DNA from: Desulfobacterales bacterium
GTDB lineage: Bacteria > Desulfobacterota > Desulfobacteria > Desulfobacterales > BuS5
Length of the DNA stretch: 8,027 nt
Direction: 5' to 3'
NCBI GenBank assembly: GCA_020056865.1
Contig: JAGVGX010000171.1
Coordinates: 1 to 8,027, forward strand
This document shows, in pieces, positions 5,745 to 8,027 of the stretch; positions within the stretch are counted from its first letter, which is position 1, and the number at the start of each line of letters is the position of its first letter. A model generated the notes under the pieces. The model did not search any database, had not been told where the DNA came from, and saw only the letters and a program-made list of their open reading frames with translations. The translations under genes and the position numbers were made by a program.

Positions 5745-6650
5745 TCAATCGGGAGATGAACCTCTTATTTTAAGAATGCGGTCATAGCCGCTGTAATCCT
5801 TTATAAACGTTACCTGATCATATTTTCTGCAATCATCAATAATTTTTTTCAGATCACTTGTCTGAGTTTCTCCTATCTCAAGAAGAAGGTAGCCATGTTT
5901 TTTCAGATACTTATGTGCACCCATAATAATATTTTTTAATGAAGACAAGCCGTCTTCTCCACCGTCAAGAGCTATAATCGGTTCATATCTATATATTTCA
6001 GGGCACAAACTCGGAATAACCCCTTTCGAAATATACGGAGGATTGGATACAATAATATCAAAAAAACGCAAGCGTTCATTTACAGGCAGGAACCAGTCTC
6101 CTGAAAAAAAATTTATCCTGTGTTCAAGGGTCAAGTGTACCGCATTCTTCTTCGCTATGGTAATCGCTTTTATCGAACGGTCGGATGCAAAAAAAAGATT
6201 GTGCGGCCGCTCTGAAGCAATTGAAATAATAACAGCGCCGGAACCTGTACCAAGGTCAAGTACATTTTTTTGCCCCGTACTTGCATTGTCAGGAAGAAGC
6301 TCAAGCGCTGCTTCAACAAGGCATTCCGTCTCGGGGCGAGGAATCAGCACATCCCGGTTAACATGAAAGTCCATGGACCAGAATTCCTTTGTTTCAAGAA
6401 TATAAGCAACCGGTTCGTTGGCGATCCTTCTTTTAATTAACGTCTTAAATTTGCCAAGTTCATTTTTGCATAAAGGTTTATCATGCTGCACATACAGATC
6501 GATCCGGTTAACACCTAACGTATAAGCCAAAAGTATTTCGGCGGCTGCTCTTGGGCTTTCGATACAATGGGATTGGAAATAAGACCTCGTCCATTCAAGG
6601 AGTTTAATGATCGTCCATTCATGATCTTTTGACTTCGGCTGATCCTGCAT
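5745..6650 (-). CDS. prmC: Peptide chain release factor N5-glutamine methyltransferase
   Basis: PrmC (HemK) uses S-adenosylmethionine to methylate the glutamine of the GGQ motif in RF1 and RF2, which raises termination efficiency. The 301-residue protein has the helical N-terminal substrate-binding domain (about 11-90, including [13 protein letters not shown] at 79-91), the linker [13 protein letters not shown] (101-113), the SAM-binding motif [15 protein letters not shown] (131-145), and the catalytic NPPY (203-206 within SNPPYI) that positions the target glutamine, followed by [14 protein letters not shown] (222-235). All diagnostic residues are present. The ATG at 6650 lies 32 bases inside the end of prfA; AGAGG 9 bases before it supports this start, and there is no other in-frame ATG before the conserved region. 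The overlap with prfA, its substrate gene, implies coupled expression. Confidence 0.97.
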   Translation of the reverse strand: MQDQPKSKDHEWTIIKLLEWTRSYFQSHCIESPRAAAEILLAYTLGVNRIDLYVQHDKPLCKNELGKFKTLIKRRIANEPVAYILETKEFWSMDFHVNRDVLIPRPETECLVEAALELLPDNASTGQKNVLDLGTGSGAVIISIASERPHNLFFASDRSIKAITIAKKNAVHLTLEHRINFFSGDWFLPVNERLRFFDIIVSNPPYISKGVIPSLCPEIYRYEPIIALDGGEDGLSSLKNIIMGAHKYLKKHGYLLLEIGETQTSDLKKIIDDCRKYDQVTFIKDYSGYDRILKIRGSSPD

Positions 6651-7704
6651 TTTTTAATGCCTCTGTCTGATAATATGCTGCAAGCTCTCCAATTATTTCA
6701 TCAAGTTCACCCTGAATAATATCTTCAAGTTTGTATAACGTAAGCCCAATTCTGTGGTCGGTAACTCTTCCTTGAGGGAAATTATATGTCCGTATTCTCT
6801 CGCTTCTGTCACCGCTTCCTATCTGGCTTTTACGATCCATAGCTCTTTTTTCATTCTGATCTCTTACCATCTGATCAAGAAGTCGTGCCCTAAGAACCTT
6901 CATTGCTTTGTTTTTGTTTTTCAGCTGCGATTTTTCATCCTGGCATGTAACCACAAGATTGGTAGGAAGATGGGTAATACGTACGGCAGAGTCGGTTGTA
7001 TTTACACTCTGTCCGCCAGGCCCTGATGATCGGAAAACGTCAACTTTTAGATCACCTGGATCTATATGAAGCTCAACGTCTTCAACCTCGGGCAATACCG
7101 CAACCGTAACTGCAGATGTATGAATTCTACCCTGAGTCTCAGTAGTTGGAACACGCTGGACACGATGGGTGCCGCTTTCATACTTTAAACAGCTGTATGC
7201 CCCTTTGCCGTGAACCATGAAAATCATCTCTTTGAATCCGCCAACACCCATCACACTGCGGGCCATAACCTCAACTTTCCAATGTCTGTTTTCAGCATAT
7301 CTTGCATACATCCTGAAAAGATCACCGGTAAAAAGAGCCGCTTCTTCACCACCGGTTCCCGCGCGTATTTCAAGTATTACGTTTTTTTCATCATTGGTGT
7401 CTTTCGGCACAAGAAGTTTTTTTAAATCATCTTCCAGACGTTTTTTCTGACTGGTAAGGGAAGTGATCTCATCTCTCGCCAGCTGTTTTATTTCAGCATC
7501 ATTCTCATTCAAAAGTACCGTACTATCGTCTAAGTCACCAATAACCTGTTCATATGACCTGAAAACGGTTACAATTTTCGAAAGCTCCGAATGCTCCATG
7601 CTATAAGCCTGATACGCCTTTCGATCAGAAACAATCTGAGGATCACTCAACAGTTTTTCAACTTCGATAAAACGTTCTTCAATGTCTTTTAGTTTTTCAA
7701 ACAT
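6619..7704 (-). CDS. prfA: Peptide chain release factor 1
   Basis: RF1 reads stop codons UAG and UAA and triggers peptide release. The 361-residue protein has the family length. It shows the acidic motif [11 protein letters not shown] (112-122) after a coiled-coil N-terminal domain, the RF1-type codon-recognition tripeptide PTT (186-188, PxT type; RF2 would have SPF) within [17 protein letters not shown], and the catalytic [21 protein letters not shown] (225-245) with GGQ at 230-232. Q232 is the residue methylated by PrmC, encoded next door. The start [12 protein letters not shown] matches typical RF1 N-termini. The ATG at 7704 has no recognisable Shine-Dalgarno and lies 45 bases downstream of repeat copy B, so the original upstream context may have been replaced. 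Confidence 0.98.
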   Translation of the reverse strand: MFEKLKDIEERFIEVEKLLSDPQIVSDRKAYQAYSMEHSELSKIVTVFRSYEQVIGDLDDSTVLLNENDAEIKQLARDEITSLTSQKKRLEDDLKKLLVPKDTNDEKNVILEIRAGTGGEEAALFTGDLFRMYARYAENRHWKVEVMARSVMGVGGFKEMIFMVHGKGAYSCLKYESGTHRVQRVPTTETQGRIHTSAVTVAVLPEVEDVELHIDPGDLKVDVFRSSGPGGQSVNTTDSAVRITHLPTNLVVTCQDEKSQLKNKNKAMKVLRARLLDQMVRDQNEKRAMDRKSQIGSGDRSERIRTYNFPQGRVTDHRIGLTLYKLEDIIQGELDEIIGELAAYYQTEALKNAGSAEVKRS

Positions 7705-7749
7705 GACAAATAAACTGCATACAATATAAGGTTCTTATCCCAAATAAAT

Positions 7750-7910
7750 CTGTAACCGTTCACGGTTTACAGTTATCGGTTCACGGTTAAAAAAAGAAGG
7801 GACAGGAGAATTATAGGGTCATCAGTTGAAATCAATATCCAAAATACTTCAATTGTTGCCATAGTTCATTGAAAAAACTGTGAACTGTGAACCGGACAAC
7901 CGATAACCGT
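7750..7910 (+). repeat. Mobile-element-like repeat, copy B (between rpmE and prfA)
   Basis: This is the second copy of the element at 854-1008, in inverted orientation to it. Its left arm is CTGTAACCGTTCACGG (7750-7765) followed by ACAGTTATCGGTTCACGGTT (7769-7788). Its right arm has AACTGTGAACTGTGAACCG (7876-7894) and AACCGATAACCGT (7898-7910). ACAGTTATCGGTT (7769-7781) and the complement of 7898-7910 match in 12 of 13 bases, giving terminal inverted repeats. The core 7804-7902 matches copy A. The frame that stays open in copy A is broken here by TAG at 7814-7816 (TGG in copy A) and by an extra C near 7859-7860. The plus-strand sense of the relic is antisense to the operon. The element ends 20 bases beyond the rpmE stop. 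Confidence 0.8.
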
Positions 7911-7930
7911 GGATGCTTTTGCTTTTTTTT

Positions 7931-8027
7931 TTAAACAGCAGATTCTTTTTCCTGAAACTTTTCATATTTCTTGCGGAAACGTTCAATTCGACCGGCTGTA
8001 TCAACAAGCTTCTGCTTCCCCGTATAA
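7931..8027 (-). CDS. rpmE: 50S ribosomal protein L31 (3' end, runs off the window)
   Basis: Only the last 31 codons plus the TAA stop (7931-7933) lie in the window. The translation, [20 protein letters not shown] followed by [11 protein letters not shown], matches the C-terminal part of L31, in which a (F)YTGKQKxVDTAGRVERFxKKY segment is highly conserved. L31 bridges the 50S central protuberance and the 30S head. The zinc-binding N-terminal cysteines that separate L31 types would lie beyond the right edge, so the Zn status cannot be judged. The stop is followed by a run of ten A on the transcribed strand and no obvious terminator hairpin, then by repeat copy B. rpmE directly before prfA is a common arrangement. 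Confidence 0.9.
   Translation of the reverse strand, partial: YTGKQKLVDTAGRIERFRKKYEKFQEKESAV

Noticed and set aside
5420..5773. Plus-strand open frame of 117 codons across the rpsB leader
   Set aside because: It runs antisense over the rpsB 5' end, the leader and the prmC 3' end. It has no recognisable protein features and conflicts with the structured non-coding region.
7705..7750. A promoter for prfA (TTGGGA with TATATT on the minus strand)
   Set aside because: The spacing between the boxes is about 9 bases, far from 17, and no other pairing fits.
7921..7933. T-run on the plus strand after repeat copy B as an intrinsic terminator
   Set aside because: No stable GC-rich hairpin directly precedes it on the plus strand, and no plus-strand gene is present to terminate. 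On the operon strand it is an A-run.

Overview
This window is a stretch of bacterial housekeeping chromosome in which every recognisable gene lies on the minus strand. It is read from high to low coordinates as rpmE (3' end) - prfA - prmC - rpsB - tsf - pyrH - frr - uppS - cdsA - dxr (5' part). The rpsB-tsf-pyrH-frr-uppS-cdsA-dxr order is widespread in Gram-negative bacteria. Its attachment to rpmE-prfA-prmC, the moderately AT-rich composition and the protein sequences suggest a deltaproteobacterial sulfate-reducer-like organism (Desulfobacterota). That placement is inference from general resemblance; no marker comparison could be run.

Upstream block (8027 down to 5745): the last 31 codons of ribosomal protein L31, a 226-base gap holding a repeat element, release factor 1 (prfA), and prmC, the methyltransferase that modifies the GGQ glutamine of release factors. 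prmC starts inside the end of prfA.

Junction 5744-5552: a 193-base non-coding stretch with a small hairpin, a candidate extended -10 promoter, and a nested stem-loop in the presumed 5' leader of rpsB. It looks like the control region of the downstream operon and a possible S2 autoregulatory leader.

Downstream block (5551 down to 1018): S2 (with an unusually long acidic tail), EF-Ts, UMP kinase (TTG start), ribosome recycling factor, undecaprenyl diphosphate synthase and CDP-diglyceride synthase. Gaps are short except tsf/rpsB (97 bases) and frr/pyrH (70 bases). Together they cover translation, pyrimidine nucleotide supply, cell-wall lipid carrier synthesis and phospholipid synthesis. dxr, the first committed step of the MEP isoprenoid pathway that feeds uppS, follows after a 189-base gap and runs off the left edge.

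The main non-routine feature is a pair of roughly 160-base repeats in opposite orientation, one between cdsA and dxr (about 854-1008) and one between rpmE and prfA (about 7750-7910). Both have ends built from GTTCAC / GGTTCACGGTT-type units in inverted arrangement around a near-identical core of about 97 bases. In the left copy the core keeps an open frame whose end resembles the C-terminus of the small four-helix-bundle (23S rRNA intervening-sequence / S23) protein family. In the right copy that frame is broken by a stop and a one-base insertion. I read them as internally deleted, non-autonomous copies of a mobile element. No CRISPR array, tRNA, rRNA or defence system is visible.
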